Shown here: positions 1-7,290 of the stretch, one piece after another
Numbering within the stretch: the stretch's first letter is position 1
Layout: each line of letters starts with the position of its first letter
Source of the DNA: Bacillota bacterium
GTDB taxonomy: Bacteria > Bacillota > Clostridia > Acetivibrionales > DTU013
DNA: 64,000 nucleotides
Direction of reading: 5' to 3'
Assembly: GCA_023411575.1 (NCBI GenBank)
Contig: JAEYOP010000045.1
Coordinates: 1-64,000 of the forward strand
Made by a program: the position numbers and the translations under genes
Notes under the pieces: model-generated
Told to the model about the DNA's origin: nothing
Database searches by the model: none
The model's input: the letters and a program-made list of their open reading frames with translations, nothing else

Positions 1-14
1 ATTTCTCTCGACAT
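1..14 (-). CDS. 5' end of a leftward gene cut by the window edge
   Basis: Only the first four codons (ATG TCG AGA GAA) are inside the window. They follow a good ribosome binding site, AAAGGAG, seven bases upstream of the ATG at 14-12. Further upstream on the same strand a TTGACA box (98-93) stands 17 bases before TATTTC, a plausible promoter. The product cannot be named from four residues. Confidence 0.45.
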
Positions 15-150
15 GACAACTCCTTTCCAATGCAGGCAGGAAACCAACCTTATTGTACAGGAATTTCTTGAAATACTAAATTCTATTCCTTATGTCAAAA
101 GTGGAATTTTCTTTTTCATTTAAGGGGCAGGTCCTGGAAAAACTTTTCTA

Positions 151-180
151 TTGACTTTATGTTGCCTCTTCTGCTACAAT
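151..180 (+). promoter_or_regulatory. Promoter of the tRNA cluster
   Basis: TTGACT at 151-156 and TACAAT at 175-180, separated by 18 bases, end 37 bases before the first tRNA. This fits a sigma-A promoter driving the three tRNAs as one unit. The sequence before it (15-150) shows only the candidate promoter of the leftward gene at the left edge. Confidence 0.65.
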
Positions 181-217
181 AGTAAAGCGCATGAGGGCGA
201 TCCTTGCGCAAAGATAT

Positions 218-294
218 GGCGGCGTAGCTCAGTTGGCTAGAGCATGCGGTTCATACCCGCAGTGTCGTTGGTTCAAATCCGACCGCCGCTACCA
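218..294 (+). tRNA. tRNA-Met (CAT), elongator type
   Basis: Full cloverleaf with encoded CCA. The acceptor arm 218-224 pairs with 284-290 (first pair G-T), the anticodon CAT is at 252-254 and the T-loop is TTCAAAT. The anticodon stem is TGCGG/CCGCA rather than the GGG/CCC stem of an initiator, so I read it as elongator Met. A lysidine-modified Ile-CAT tRNA is the alternative and is less likely on overall resemblance. Confidence 0.93.
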
Positions 295-347
295 GGATTC
301 ACCAGGGCGGGACACAGGAATCATCCTTGTCCCGTTCAGGCAGACAT

Positions 348-422
348 GGCCCATTGGTCAAGTGGTTAAGACACCGCCCTTTCACGGCGATAACAGGGGT
401 TCGAGTCCCCTATGGGTCACCA
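348..422 (+). tRNA. tRNA-Glu (TTC)
   Basis: The acceptor arm 348-354 pairs with 412-418, followed by an encoded ACCA. The anticodon TTC is at 381-383 within the loop CTTTCAC. The outermost anticodon-stem pair (374/390) is a C-A mismatch where related tRNAs usually have C-G, a small oddity that should not abolish folding. Confidence 0.93.
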
Positions 423-485
423 CTTGAAGCAGGAGGACGCAAGAGATTCTTCGGCCTCCTGTTTCAATTTAACCCCAAATCACAC

Positions 486-561
486 GGGAGCTTAGCTCAG
501 CTGGGGGAGCACCTGCCTTACAAGCAGGGGGTCATAGGTTCGAGCCCTATAGTTCCCACCA
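486..561 (+). tRNA. tRNA-Val (TAC)
   Basis: The acceptor arm 486-492 pairs with 551-557 and ACCA is encoded. The anticodon stem is 512-516 and TAC lies at 519-521. It is the third member of the cluster, about 60 bases after tRNA-Glu. Confidence 0.94.
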
Positions 562-579
562 AATCTATCGAGTCAGATT

Positions 580-623
580 GATACAATGAGAGCCGGTCCG
601 TCAGGATTGGCTCTTGTTGTATC
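580..623 (+). terminator. Hairpin after the tRNA cluster, terminator-like
   Basis: A 15-bp imperfect stem (580-594 with 609-623) follows tRNA-Val by 18 bases. Its right arm ends in a mixed T-rich stretch rather than a clean T run, so it is either a weak intrinsic terminator or a processing structure. It partly contains the 11-bp word GATTGATACAA that recurs near 3 kb. Confidence 0.5.
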
Positions 624-714
624 TACGGATAAAGTAGCGTGAAGAAGTCAGCTCGCCGTATTGTCGTTTTCATTGTTGCTTTTATCCTTCCGTCGTCTGC
701 ATAAATATGATACA

Positions 715-1320
715 TTATATAACCTCCATCATTCTGCGAATGTCGTCCGTGACGCAATCGCGCTTGAATGGTTCGATCAGCAGGTTCTTGCCGGTCATAA
801 TATACGACGGAAATACGCGGATGCCGCCCCAAAAGTATTCGTTGTGCCTAAGCCTGCCGGTAGGTCCCGACGGGATCACATTCTTTTTCGTTTCGGCTTT
901 CGTGATCATGTTGATCGCCTTTTTCGCCACGTCGCCCATCAGCATGATCCCCTTGAGATTGCCAAACAGCAAGAGCTCGGCTTTCAAAATCGACAGATGC
1001 GCCTTTATGACGCCGGGATCCACCGTGTACTCGGTCTTCGGGGATTTTACGGCGGTGGTGACGTATATCCCCATGCCGAGGATGTCGCGCATGCTATTGA
1101 CCTGCACTCCGGCGGCGTTAAACAGGCCGAGGGCCGACTTCATATAATCGGGTTCGGGGGCCGTACTGTAAAATCCATCCTCCGGGTTTTTGGGCGGAAC
1201 CTCGCTGATCATGATGACCTTGACGCTTTCAGGGTTGAGCTCGCAGTCGGGGAATTGCAGAGATTCGGCGGCAAGGCCGTTCTGCACGGCAATTCCAGTC
1301 AAATAGGCTTTGATGTTCAT
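715..1320 (-). CDS. Uracil-DNA glycosylase superfamily-like protein
   Basis: A 201-residue cytosolic protein. An early ISEVPP segment sits where UDG families carry their active-site loop, followed by a Y-rich stretch and ILGMGIYVTTAVK. A C-terminal FPSYIMTG takes the place of the usual H-P-S minor-groove loop. I assign it to the UDG superfamily from overall resemblance; the missing His in the last motif means catalysis on uracil is not assured. It is the last gene of the leftward MerR operon, 21 bases after its neighbour, so it is probably induced with the MerR gene. The large rightward frame across it is a shadow. Confidence 0.68.
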   Translation of the reverse strand: MNIKAYLTGIAVQNGLAAESLQFPDCELNPESVKVIMISEVPPKNPEDGFYSTAPEPDYMKSALGLFNAAGVQVNSMRDILGMGIYVTTAVKSPKTEYTVDPGVIKAHLSILKAELLLFGNLKGIMLMGDVAKKAINMITKAETKKNVIPSGPTGRLRHNEYFWGGIRVFPSYIMTGKNLLIEPFKRDCVTDDIRRMMEVI

Positions 1321-1341
1321 GGTGGTTCTCTCCGTTATTTT

Positions 1342-1893
1342 CTAAATTATTTCAAAACGATGCTCGCAGTATTTTTCACCACGAGAACTGATAGGTGAGG
1401 ATACGGTTTCTGCTAAGCGCAGCTTCACGCCGAGAAAATTTTCAAAATGAAACTTAACATGGCCGCTGCAGCAGCCGCAAAATGTAAGAGAAACGGTTGC
1501 GGGTTTTGACAATTTACTAATAATTGAGCATACACATTGATATTTTCCGTTTTCTACATAGTTGTCCCAAAATATACTCAACGTTCCATCATCATTTTGT
1601 CTGCAATGAGGTTGTTCGTATAAGCTCATCGCGTTTATTATTTTTATACGTTCTTCTAATGGTTTATCTATAAATTTAAGCATAAATTCGGCGGAAGGCT
1701 CATTCTTGTTGCAGCCTTGCTCCTCCATGACAGAAAGGATTTGGTCTTTTGAAAGCAAATGATCCATTTGATCTGCAAACGCAATTTTTTCTTCCGGCGT
1801 TTCACCTTCCGTTTCCGGAAAAATAAATTTCTCCATTATTTTCGCCGGAATACCTTTGTTAAGCATAGTCTGTTTGATTTCCTTTATGTTCAT
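1342..1893 (-). CDS. Conserved protein with Cys-rich C-terminal motif, function unknown
   Basis: 183 residues and no signal peptide. The N-terminal half is charged and helical. The C-terminal half carries FCGCCSGHVKFHFE, then a conserved-looking segment ending in YCEHRFEI. A Cys cluster with a later Cys before the end recalls small ligand- or metal-binding domains (DUF6144-like in my reading, unverified). It lies between the MerR regulator (14-base gap) and the UDG-like gene (21-base gap) in one operon. The start ATG has AGGAGG just upstream. I do not recognise a proven function. Confidence 0.6.
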   Translation of the reverse strand: MNIKEIKQTMLNKGIPAKIMEKFIFPETEGETPEEKIAFADQMDHLLSKDQILSVMEEQGCNKNEPSAEFMLKFIDKPLEERIKIINAMSLYEQPHCRQNDDGTLSIFWDNYVENGKYQCVCSIISKLSKPATVSLTFCGCCSGHVKFHFENFLGVKLRLAETVSSPISSRGEKYCEHRFEII

Positions 1894-1907
1894 AACAAAA
1901 CCTCCTA

Positions 1908-2834
1908 TCAGCCATTTTTTATTTTTATCGGTATAAAAACATCCTGCTGGTATTGTTTAAACTTACCGACAATATCCCACGGCAGGATTTCCTCGATCAT
2001 TTCATCGCGCTGCAGCGTGCCTTCCTCATCGGCGTCAAGCTCATAATTGTCGCTTCTGTTTATCCAATCTCGTAGAAGAATGAAGGTATCCTCCATATCT
2101 GCCATGAAAGAACTGGTTATGGCGAATAACCCGCCCGGAAAATCCTCATCAATATATGCCGTCGCGTTTTCATAATCATCTGGGATTTTCATGAGCATAA
2201 TCCATTCACCGTTTGATTCTTTCTTAAAAAAACAATTTCGCAATCCGGGATCGGGCATAAATCCATATTTCGCAAATAAATTCTCGTCCAACCCCTCCAC
2301 CTGCCCTGTTTTCAATCGGGAAGTCAATACCCGCATGGGCGGCAATCGGATAACCCGAACATCGTGCAGCCTCAACGCTTCCCGGCTGATTTCAGATAGC
2401 TTTTCAAACGTGACCGGCTCGCTTTTTTCCACTGTGGCAAGCCTCTTTTCGGTTTCCTCGTACAGTAAAGTTATGGCGGATATTTTCTTGATACCGCTCA
2501 TCAGCATCTTGTGAAGGAAATCATCGACGAGCCGCCTTAATTCGGACAATGCTGATATTTCCGTGTCAAGGGATTCGAGCTTGTCCACAAACGCCTGAAT
2601 CAATGCCGCCGTGTTTTTACTTTTAAAAATGACGACGATATCCTTAACGGGAATTTGTAATTTACGAAGAACAATAATTTGTTTCAATCGTTCAAGCGCG
2701 GCGGCATCATAGTATCTTTGAGTTTTATTATCAGGATGGCTGCTCCACAACAACCCCATTTCCTCATAATATCGGAGTGTCCGGCTGGATATTGCGAATT
2801 CGTTTACGACGTCGTTTATGCGTACCAATTCCAT
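1908..2834 (-). CDS. MerR-family regulator with GyrI-like effector domain
   Basis: 308 residues. Residues 1-75 form the MerR winged helix (VNEFAISSRTLRYYEEMGLL is the helix-turn-helix and wing). A coiled-coil dimerisation helix runs to about residue 120. Residues 145-300 resemble the GyrI-like/AraC effector-binding fold used by BmrR-type drug sensors. Such proteins bind promoters with long spacers and untwist them when a ligand binds. The promoter directly upstream has exactly this architecture, so autoregulation is likely. The ATG at 2834 follows AAGGAGG. It leads the operon with the Cys-rich and UDG-like genes. Confidence 0.88.
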   Translation of the reverse strand: MELVRINDVVNEFAISSRTLRYYEEMGLLWSSHPDNKTQRYYDAAALERLKQIIVLRKLQIPVKDIVVIFKSKNTAALIQAFVDKLESLDTEISALSELRRLVDDFLHKMLMSGIKKISAITLLYEETEKRLATVEKSEPVTFEKLSEISREALRLHDVRVIRLPPMRVLTSRLKTGQVEGLDENLFAKYGFMPDPGLRNCFFKKESNGEWIMLMKIPDDYENATAYIDEDFPGGLFAITSSFMADMEDTFILLRDWINRSDNYELDADEEGTLQRDEMIEEILPWDIVGKFKQYQQDVFIPIKIKNG

Positions 2835-2855
2835 ACAAAAAGCGCCTCCTTATCC

Positions 2856-2886
2856 ATTATAAAAGTTGACGCAAGGTCAATGTCAA
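2856..2886 (-). promoter_or_regulatory. MerR-type promoter with 19-bp spacer and operator dyad
   Basis: On the minus strand TTGACA (2886-2881) and TATAAT (2861-2856) are consensus boxes held 19 bases apart. The spacer contains a perfect dyad, TTGAC-N5-GTCAA, at 2866-2880. This is the hallmark of promoters bound by MerR-family activators, which realign the over-long spacer. It stands 22 bases before the MerR start codon. Confidence 0.85.
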
Positions 2887-2969
2887 TATGATTTTTCAGA
2901 ATTATTCCGTTAATGATAATCACAAAATGCCTTGCAGACCGTGCACCCCCCTGGAAAGGTAAAATTGAA

Positions 2970-3021
2970 TTGTATCAATCTCGCATTCTAAATACAAATC
3001 TGTCAATCGAGATTGATACAA
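2970..3021. repeat. Perfect 14-bp inverted repeat between the divergent regulators
   Basis: The arms 2970-2983 and 3008-3021 are exact reverse complements around a 24-base A/T-rich loop. The core word GATTGATACAA occurs again at 576-586 after the tRNA cluster. It could be an operator for either neighbouring regulator or a hairpin in the AraC leader. The 2835-3123 interval otherwise holds the MerR promoter and an extended -10 box (TGCTATACT, 3075-3083) for the rightward gene. Confidence 0.6.
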
Positions 3022-3123
3022 CGGGAACCGATCAGCAACATCATCAAAAAAGTCGAGAAACAGTCTTTTCCGTGTGCTATACTAATAGCACTTCATGAAG
3101 AAAGAACAAGCGGTGGTGATGTG

Positions 3124-4611
3124 ATGGATCAATATCTTATGGTGTCAACGGTGGCTGTGTTTGTTGAGAACAGGCTTCAATCCGGCTTTGAATATGCCGA
3201 GCTTGAAAAGGCGGCCGGGTTTTCATTGCCGCATATAAGAGCCGTCTATACCAAACTGACGGGTAAATCCTTATCCCGTTATGTATTAAGCAGAAGGATT
3301 GCAAACGCGGCGTTTGAAATAATCCATAGTGAACAAAATATCCTTGACATTGCCACAAAATACGGTTTTTCAAACCCCGATTCCTTCACAAGGGCTTTCA
3401 GGCGTATTACCGGCGTCAACCCGAATGATTTTCGCAAACAAAGGCAACCGGTTGGCCGTGCTATTCTAAGCGCAGGGGTCTTCGGTGTTTCGGTAAAGCC
3501 GGATAATAATTATCAAAATGCTATGGAAAGGATTGTTTCCATGAATAATAATGAACAAAAACGCGTATCAGACGGAAGCGCTGTTTTATACGGCGTTCCG
3601 AAAGTTCACTACGGCGCGTTCGGCGGGATTACTCCGCTGCCCGTATGTATGAAAGCGGCGGCCAACTATATGGGCATCGAACTCGACTATGCGGAGGCTA
3701 TCGTATACTGCGGCATGGCTTTCCGCCTCACATGGAACGAAACGAGTTGGGACGGCGGCAATGTGGGCGACATTTTCACTTTCGACGATCCCTCAAAAGT
3801 ATTCCGTTGCGCCTTAAAATCTTTGGGCTGTGAATACAATCTGATCGGCAGGTCACAGGCAACGAAAAAGTCCGAGTTTTTGGATTTCATCAAGGCAAAG
3901 ATCGACAGCGGCATCCCGGTGATAGCGCGGGGAGTAATTGGCCCGCCGGAGGCGGGGATTATAACGGGTTATCGTGGCGACGGTGATACCTTATTGGGAT
4001 GGAGTGTTTTTCAAGAGTACCCGGAGTTCGCAGGAAACATCCGTTTCGATGATTCGGGCTATTATGTAACGGACCAATGGTGGGAAAACAAGGACACGAA
4101 CGCGGTAATGTTCTTCGGCGAGATCACTGGCGAAAGGTTTACAGTCAAGACTATCGTTGAAAACGCCATAGAGGTTATGACACCGCGCAGAAAGGGAAAA
4201 TACGCAAAAGCCGGATATGCCTACGACGCATGGCAAAAAGCAATATTGGACGAAAGCCAATTCAAGAAGGACATGGTAAGCTCCCTGCTGGTGGAACGGC
4301 TCATGTGTCAGGGAGACGCAATGGACTGTCTTGCCGATGGACGCAAAAACGCTTATAAGTATTTTAAGAAGCTGGCTGATGAAAACCAAGAACAGCCGCT
4401 ATTCGGGCTTATAGCGGAACAGTTCGCCGAATCAGCAGCTTGCGCTCATAAAATGTACGAAACATTAGGCGGTTGGGAACGTGGCGAAAAACAGATGCAG
4501 GCTCTCGCAAACCGTGAAACACGAGTTGAGATCAGCAAACTGATTGACAAATGCAGATCAGCCGACGAAAATGCATTGGGTTTATTGCAAGAGCTGTTAA
4601 AGGTATTGTAA
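3124..4611 (+). CDS. AraC-type regulator fused to a C39/BtrH-like domain
   Basis: 495 residues from the ATG at 3124, chosen because a GGTGG-type binding site precedes it and the upstream in-frame codons lack similarity. Residues about 20-105 are an AraC double helix-turn-helix (ATKYGFSNPDSFTRAFRR is the second helix pair). From about residue 140 a separate domain begins (YGVPKVHYGAFGGITPLPVC, YCGMAFRLTWNE, VIGPPEAGIITGY) that resembles the papain-like C39/BtrH fold found in similar Clostridial fusions. The usual GH-V-V-x-GYD catalytic His is not evident (EAGIITGY instead), so I infer a sensor rather than a peptidase. It diverges from the MerR gene. Confidence 0.75.
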   Translation: MDQYLMVSTVAVFVENRLQSGFEYAELEKAAGFSLPHIRAVYTKLTGKSLSRYVLSRRIANAAFEIIHSEQNILDIATKYGFSNPDSFTRAFRRITGVNPNDFRKQRQPVGRAILSAGVFGVSVKPDNNYQNAMERIVSMNNNEQKRVSDGSAVLYGVPKVHYGAFGGITPLPVCMKAAANYMGIELDYAEAIVYCGMAFRLTWNETSWDGGNVGDIFTFDDPSKVFRCALKSLGCEYNLIGRSQATKKSEFLDFIKAKIDSGIPVIARGVIGPPEAGIITGYRGDGDTLLGWSVFQEYPEFAGNIRFDDSGYYVTDQWWENKDTNAVMFFGEITGERFTVKTIVENAIEVMTPRRKGKYAKAGYAYDAWQKAILDESQFKKDMVSSLLVERLMCQGDAMDCLADGRKNAYKYFKKLADENQEQPLFGLIAEQFAESAACAHKMYETLGGWERGEKQMQALANRETRVEISKLIDKCRSADENALGLLQELLKVL

Positions 4612-4627
4612 CAGACAGAGAATTCGG

Positions 4628-4672
4628 GACCGTCTTCAATCAGATAAAAGCTGATTCAAGGCGGTTCTTTTT
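4628..4672 (+). terminator. Intrinsic terminator after the AraC-fusion gene
   Basis: A long imperfect stem (4628-4643 with 4651-4667) with a 7-base loop ends in TCTTTTT. It lies 17 bases after the stop codon. Confidence 0.75.
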
Positions 4673-4777
4673 CAATGGCAGGCTTTCTGGTAATCTACTC
4701 ATAAGCTGCAAACTTACGAGTTTGTATTGTGGATTTGAAAAGGTTGTATGAATGAAATCAATATGGGTATATAGGAT

Positions 4778-4808
4778 GGATCGGTGGGATTTGTTTTCCC
4801 ACCGACCC
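4778..4808 (-). terminator. Stem-loop after the cyclophilin gene
   Basis: A near-perfect 12-bp stem (4778-4789 with 4797-4808) around a 7-base loop lies 24 bases beyond the leftward cyclophilin stop codon. No T run follows on the minus strand, so it may act as a 3' stabiliser or a weak terminator. Confidence 0.45.
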
Positions 4809-4831
4809 GCTCTACTTGACAAGGGTTCCCT

Positions 4832-5536
4832 TTACTTTTCGTAGGCTGCGATTTCAATGGATTGGATGGTTACGTCCTTGAGGGGCTTGCTTTCCGCGTC
4901 TACATCCACGGCGGCGATTTTGTCCACTACATCCATTCCTTCGAATACTTCTCCGAAGACCGTGTGAGCGTTATCCAGCCACGGGGTTCCGCCGATTTTT
5001 TTGTACTGCTTTTGTACATTGCCGTCAAACTTATTTTGTTCCATATAGGCTACGGCCTCGTCGGAAAGCTGTGTAGCCTGGACGATGAAGAATTGGCTGC
5101 CGTTCGTATTCGGGCCTGCGTTCGCCATACACAGGGCGCCTCTGTAATTGTGAAGGTTCGGGCTGAATTCATCCTCGAATTCCGTGCCCCAGAGGCTCTG
5201 GCCGCCTGATCCGTCGCCGTTCGGGTCTCCGCCCTGGATCATGAATTCCTGCATGACGCGGTGGAAGGTCAGATTATTGTAATATCCCTTTTGAGCCAGG
5301 CCGATAAAATTCTCCACCGATTTCGGCGCTTCGTTGGGGAAGAACTTCAGTTTAATATCGCCGTAATTCGTTTTCATGACGGCAACGGTCTGGCGCTTTG
5401 CGGGAGGCTTGAGCTGATCCGTTTCAATAGTGCCGGAGCCGTTCTGGGCGGTGCCGGATTGAGCCGGTTTGCCGGCGCAGCCTGCCGCGGACAGAAGAAA
5501 AAGGATGCATGCTATCGCGGCTACTCTTTTTTTCAT
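4832..5536 (-). CDS. Lipoprotein peptidyl-prolyl cis-trans isomerase, cyclophilin type
   Basis: 234 residues from the ATG at 5536, which has AGGAAAG eight bases upstream. The N-terminus is a lipoprotein signal (KKR, hydrophobic core, lipobox SAAGC), so the enzyme sits on the outer face of the membrane. The cyclophilin barrel starts near residue 50; FHRVMQEFMIQGGDPNGDG, GTEFEDEF, MANAGPNTNGSQFFI and HTVFGEVFEGMDVV are the family motifs, including the catalytic Arg in FHR. It should assist folding of exported proteins. Longer in-frame starts exist upstream but would bury the signal peptide. It is monocistronic and divergent from the histidine kinase gene. Confidence 0.92.
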   Translation of the reverse strand: MKKRVAAIACILFLLSAAGCAGKPAQSGTAQNGSGTIETDQLKPPAKRQTVAVMKTNYGDIKLKFFPNEAPKSVENFIGLAQKGYYNNLTFHRVMQEFMIQGGDPNGDGSGGQSLWGTEFEDEFSPNLHNYRGALCMANAGPNTNGSQFFIVQATQLSDEAVAYMEQNKFDGNVQKQYKKIGGTPWLDNAHTVFGEVFEGMDVVDKIAAVDVDAESKPLKDVTIQSIEIAAYEK

Positions 5537-5667
5537 AGGTCTTTCCTGTCTCCTTTTCATATAGATGGCTTGGGAATCCATGCTTCCCGTACCAGTATAA
5601 CCGGCCGCCTCCAAAGAATCAAGAAGCAGCAGGGGTGTATTTATATGGAAGCCTTTCCGGCAATTGA

Positions 5668-5696
5668 TTGACGGAAACCGGCAAAAGCAATAGAAT
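5668..5696 (+). promoter_or_regulatory. Candidate promoter of the small histidine kinase gene
   Basis: TTGACG (5668-5673) and TAGAAT (5691-5696) are spaced by exactly 17 bases. The expected transcript start near 5703 falls inside the AGGAGGAG ribosome binding site at 5699-5706, which bears on whether the TTG (5715) or the ATG (5739) start is used. Confidence 0.55.
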
Positions 5697-5714
5697 GATA
5701 GGAGGAGAACTCAT

Positions 5715-6596
5715 TTGCCGCGGCGTAAAGGAAACGATATGAAAAAGACGCTCAATCCCGGAAAAACCGTTCTGACCATCATAGTGCTGAACCTTTCCCA
5801 GATTGCTCTGATCGCCGCAGTCCTGTTTTATCTCGCCGATGGGCGGGGAAGCGGGAAGCTTCTGACAAATCCCTGGCTGATTGCACTCTTTGCCGTTATC
5901 CTGGCGGCGATGGTAATCAACAGCCTTTCCGCCTTTCGGAACAGGGCGAGCCTGCTGCGTACCGGATACCAGTTCCGGCTGCTGGAGGATACGCTTGCAC
6001 GGGTGGAGGACCTCAACAAAACCCTTCGCGGGCAGAGGCACGATTTTTTGAATCATCTGCAGGTGGTGTATTCCCTGATGGAAATGGAGGAATACAAAAC
6101 CGCGCGGGAATATATAGAAAAGGTTTATGGCGATATCCAGAAGGTCAGCAAAGTGCTGAAGACCTCGAACGCGGCTGTAAACGCCCTTTTGCAGGCAAAA
6201 CTGCTTGCCTGTGAAAAAAACGGTATTACGGCGGAGCTGGATGTGGCGACACAGCTGAAAGATTTTAAGATCCCCTCCTGGGAATTCTGCAGAGTCTTGG
6301 GAAATCTATTGGACAATGCGATTTACGCGCTGCAGGACAAAGAGAAGGACCGTCTTGTCCGGATAGAGCTTTATGAGGATTTAAAATTCTTCTATTTTAA
6401 AGTGTCGGATAATGGCGTGCCCATTGATCCGAAGCTGTACGAGAAAATATTCGAACCCGGCTTCACGACAAAGGGCGATAAAGGCGAGGGAATGGGCCTT
6501 GCCATAAGCCGGGAGATCCTGGAGGGATACGGCGGCGTCATCAGCGTATCCAGTGATGCGCAGACCACCGTCTTTTCCGGGAAGATACCGAGATGA
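5715..6596 (+). CDS. Small membrane sensor histidine kinase (Spo0B/AgrC-like)
   Basis: 293 residues from a TTG with a strong AGGAGGAG eight bases upstream; an ATG at 5739 with its own AAAGGA is the alternative. Two membrane helices (about 17-42 and 52-72) leave almost no extracytoplasmic loop, so the signal is probably sensed in the membrane. The phosphoacceptor box is RGQRHDFLNHLQ with His109. N box GNLLDNAIYAL, the F-box region KIFEPGFTTKG and G box GEGMGLAIS complete an intact ATPase domain. There is no adjacent response regulator; the nearest candidate is the LytTR regulator at 8.8 kb, across nfeD, floA and an unknown gene. Confidence 0.87.
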   Translation: MPRRKGNDMKKTLNPGKTVLTIIVLNLSQIALIAAVLFYLADGRGSGKLLTNPWLIALFAVILAAMVINSLSAFRNRASLLRTGYQFRLLEDTLARVEDLNKTLRGQRHDFLNHLQVVYSLMEMEEYKTAREYIEKVYGDIQKVSKVLKTSNAAVNALLQAKLLACEKNGITAELDVATQLKDFKIPSWEFCRVLGNLLDNAIYALQDKEKDRLVRIELYEDLKFFYFKVSDNGVPIDPKLYEKIFEPGFTTKGDKGEGMGLAISREILEGYGGVISVSSDAQTTVFSGKIPR

Positions 6597-6696
6597 AAAC
6601 CTCCTTCGGCAGGAAGGGGCAGGTGGCGTTCATCAGGGGCAAAAACAGCAAAAGAGACATTTCAGCATTCGCGGCGTACAATTCGTAGAACTTCTA

Positions 6697-6725
6697 TTCA
6701 ACGGACCGGCGCCCTGATCTATAAT
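6697..6725 (+). promoter_or_regulatory. Candidate promoter for nfeD-floA
   Basis: TTCAAC (6697-6702) and a perfect TATAAT (6720-6725) are spaced by 17 bases and end 34 bases before the NfeD start codon, which follows AAGGAGG. Confidence 0.6.
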
Positions 6726-6759
6726 TCTGGTAGGATGTATTTTTCAAGGAGGTGTTTTT

Positions 6760-7257
6760 ATGGAACTTGCAACGCTGCTTTCCGGGTTCGGATGGCTGGG
6801 GATGCTCTGCCTGGCCGGCGGGCTTGCTTTCGTCGTGGTCGAGATGTTCCATCCGGGACTGGGCGCCCCCGGCATTATCGGCGCGGTCCTTCTGCTGGCC
6901 GGCGTGATTCTGTTTTCCAGAAGCCTTCTGCAGGCCCTGATCATGGTCGTGATCATCCTGGCGATCCTTGGCATGGCGCTCACCTTTGTGCTGCAGTCCG
7001 CCTCGAAGGGCCACCTGTCCAGGCATCTGGTATTGAATGATTCGCTGGAGGCGGATGCCGGGTATACCTCGTCGGATGATCTGAATTATTTCGTGGGCAG
7101 CGAGGGGAAAGCGCTGACCGTGCTGAGGCCTTCGGGCATTGCCGATTTCAGCGGCGTCAAGCTGGACGTGGTCTCGGAAGGGGAATTTATACAAAAGGAC
7201 ACCGAGGTGATCATAACCAAGGTGGAAGGGCATAGAATCGTTGTAAAACAGAAGTAG
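6760..7257 (+). CDS. NfeD-family membrane protein
   Basis: 165 residues. Helices lie at about 8-32, 38-52 and 56-75, with PGLGAPGIIGAVLLLAG typical of the NfeD membrane part. A soluble C-terminal OB-fold-like domain (residues about 100-165, GSEGKALTVLRPSGIADFSG and VSEGEFIQKDTEVIIT) follows. This is the short form without a ClpP-like protease. NfeD proteins are encoded next to flotillins and associate with them in membrane microdomains; here floA starts 33 bases downstream. Confidence 0.92.
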   Translation: MELATLLSGFGWLGMLCLAGGLAFVVVEMFHPGLGAPGIIGAVLLLAGVILFSRSLLQALIMVVIILAILGMALTFVLQSASKGHLSRHLVLNDSLEADAGYTSSDDLNYFVGSEGKALTVLRPSGIADFSGVKLDVVSEGEFIQKDTEVIITKVEGHRIVVKQK

Positions 7258-7290
7258 AAAAAAATATGTTTTGCGAAGGGAGTTAGTAAA

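Noticed and set aside
661..1398. 245-residue rightward frame
   Set aside because: It is antisense to the UDG-like gene, whose product has recognisable motifs, start signal and operon context.
6593..6688. 31-residue ORF overlapping the kinase stop codon
   Set aside because: ATGA overlap is suggestive, but the peptide is basic and featureless and no own binding site or similarity is seen.
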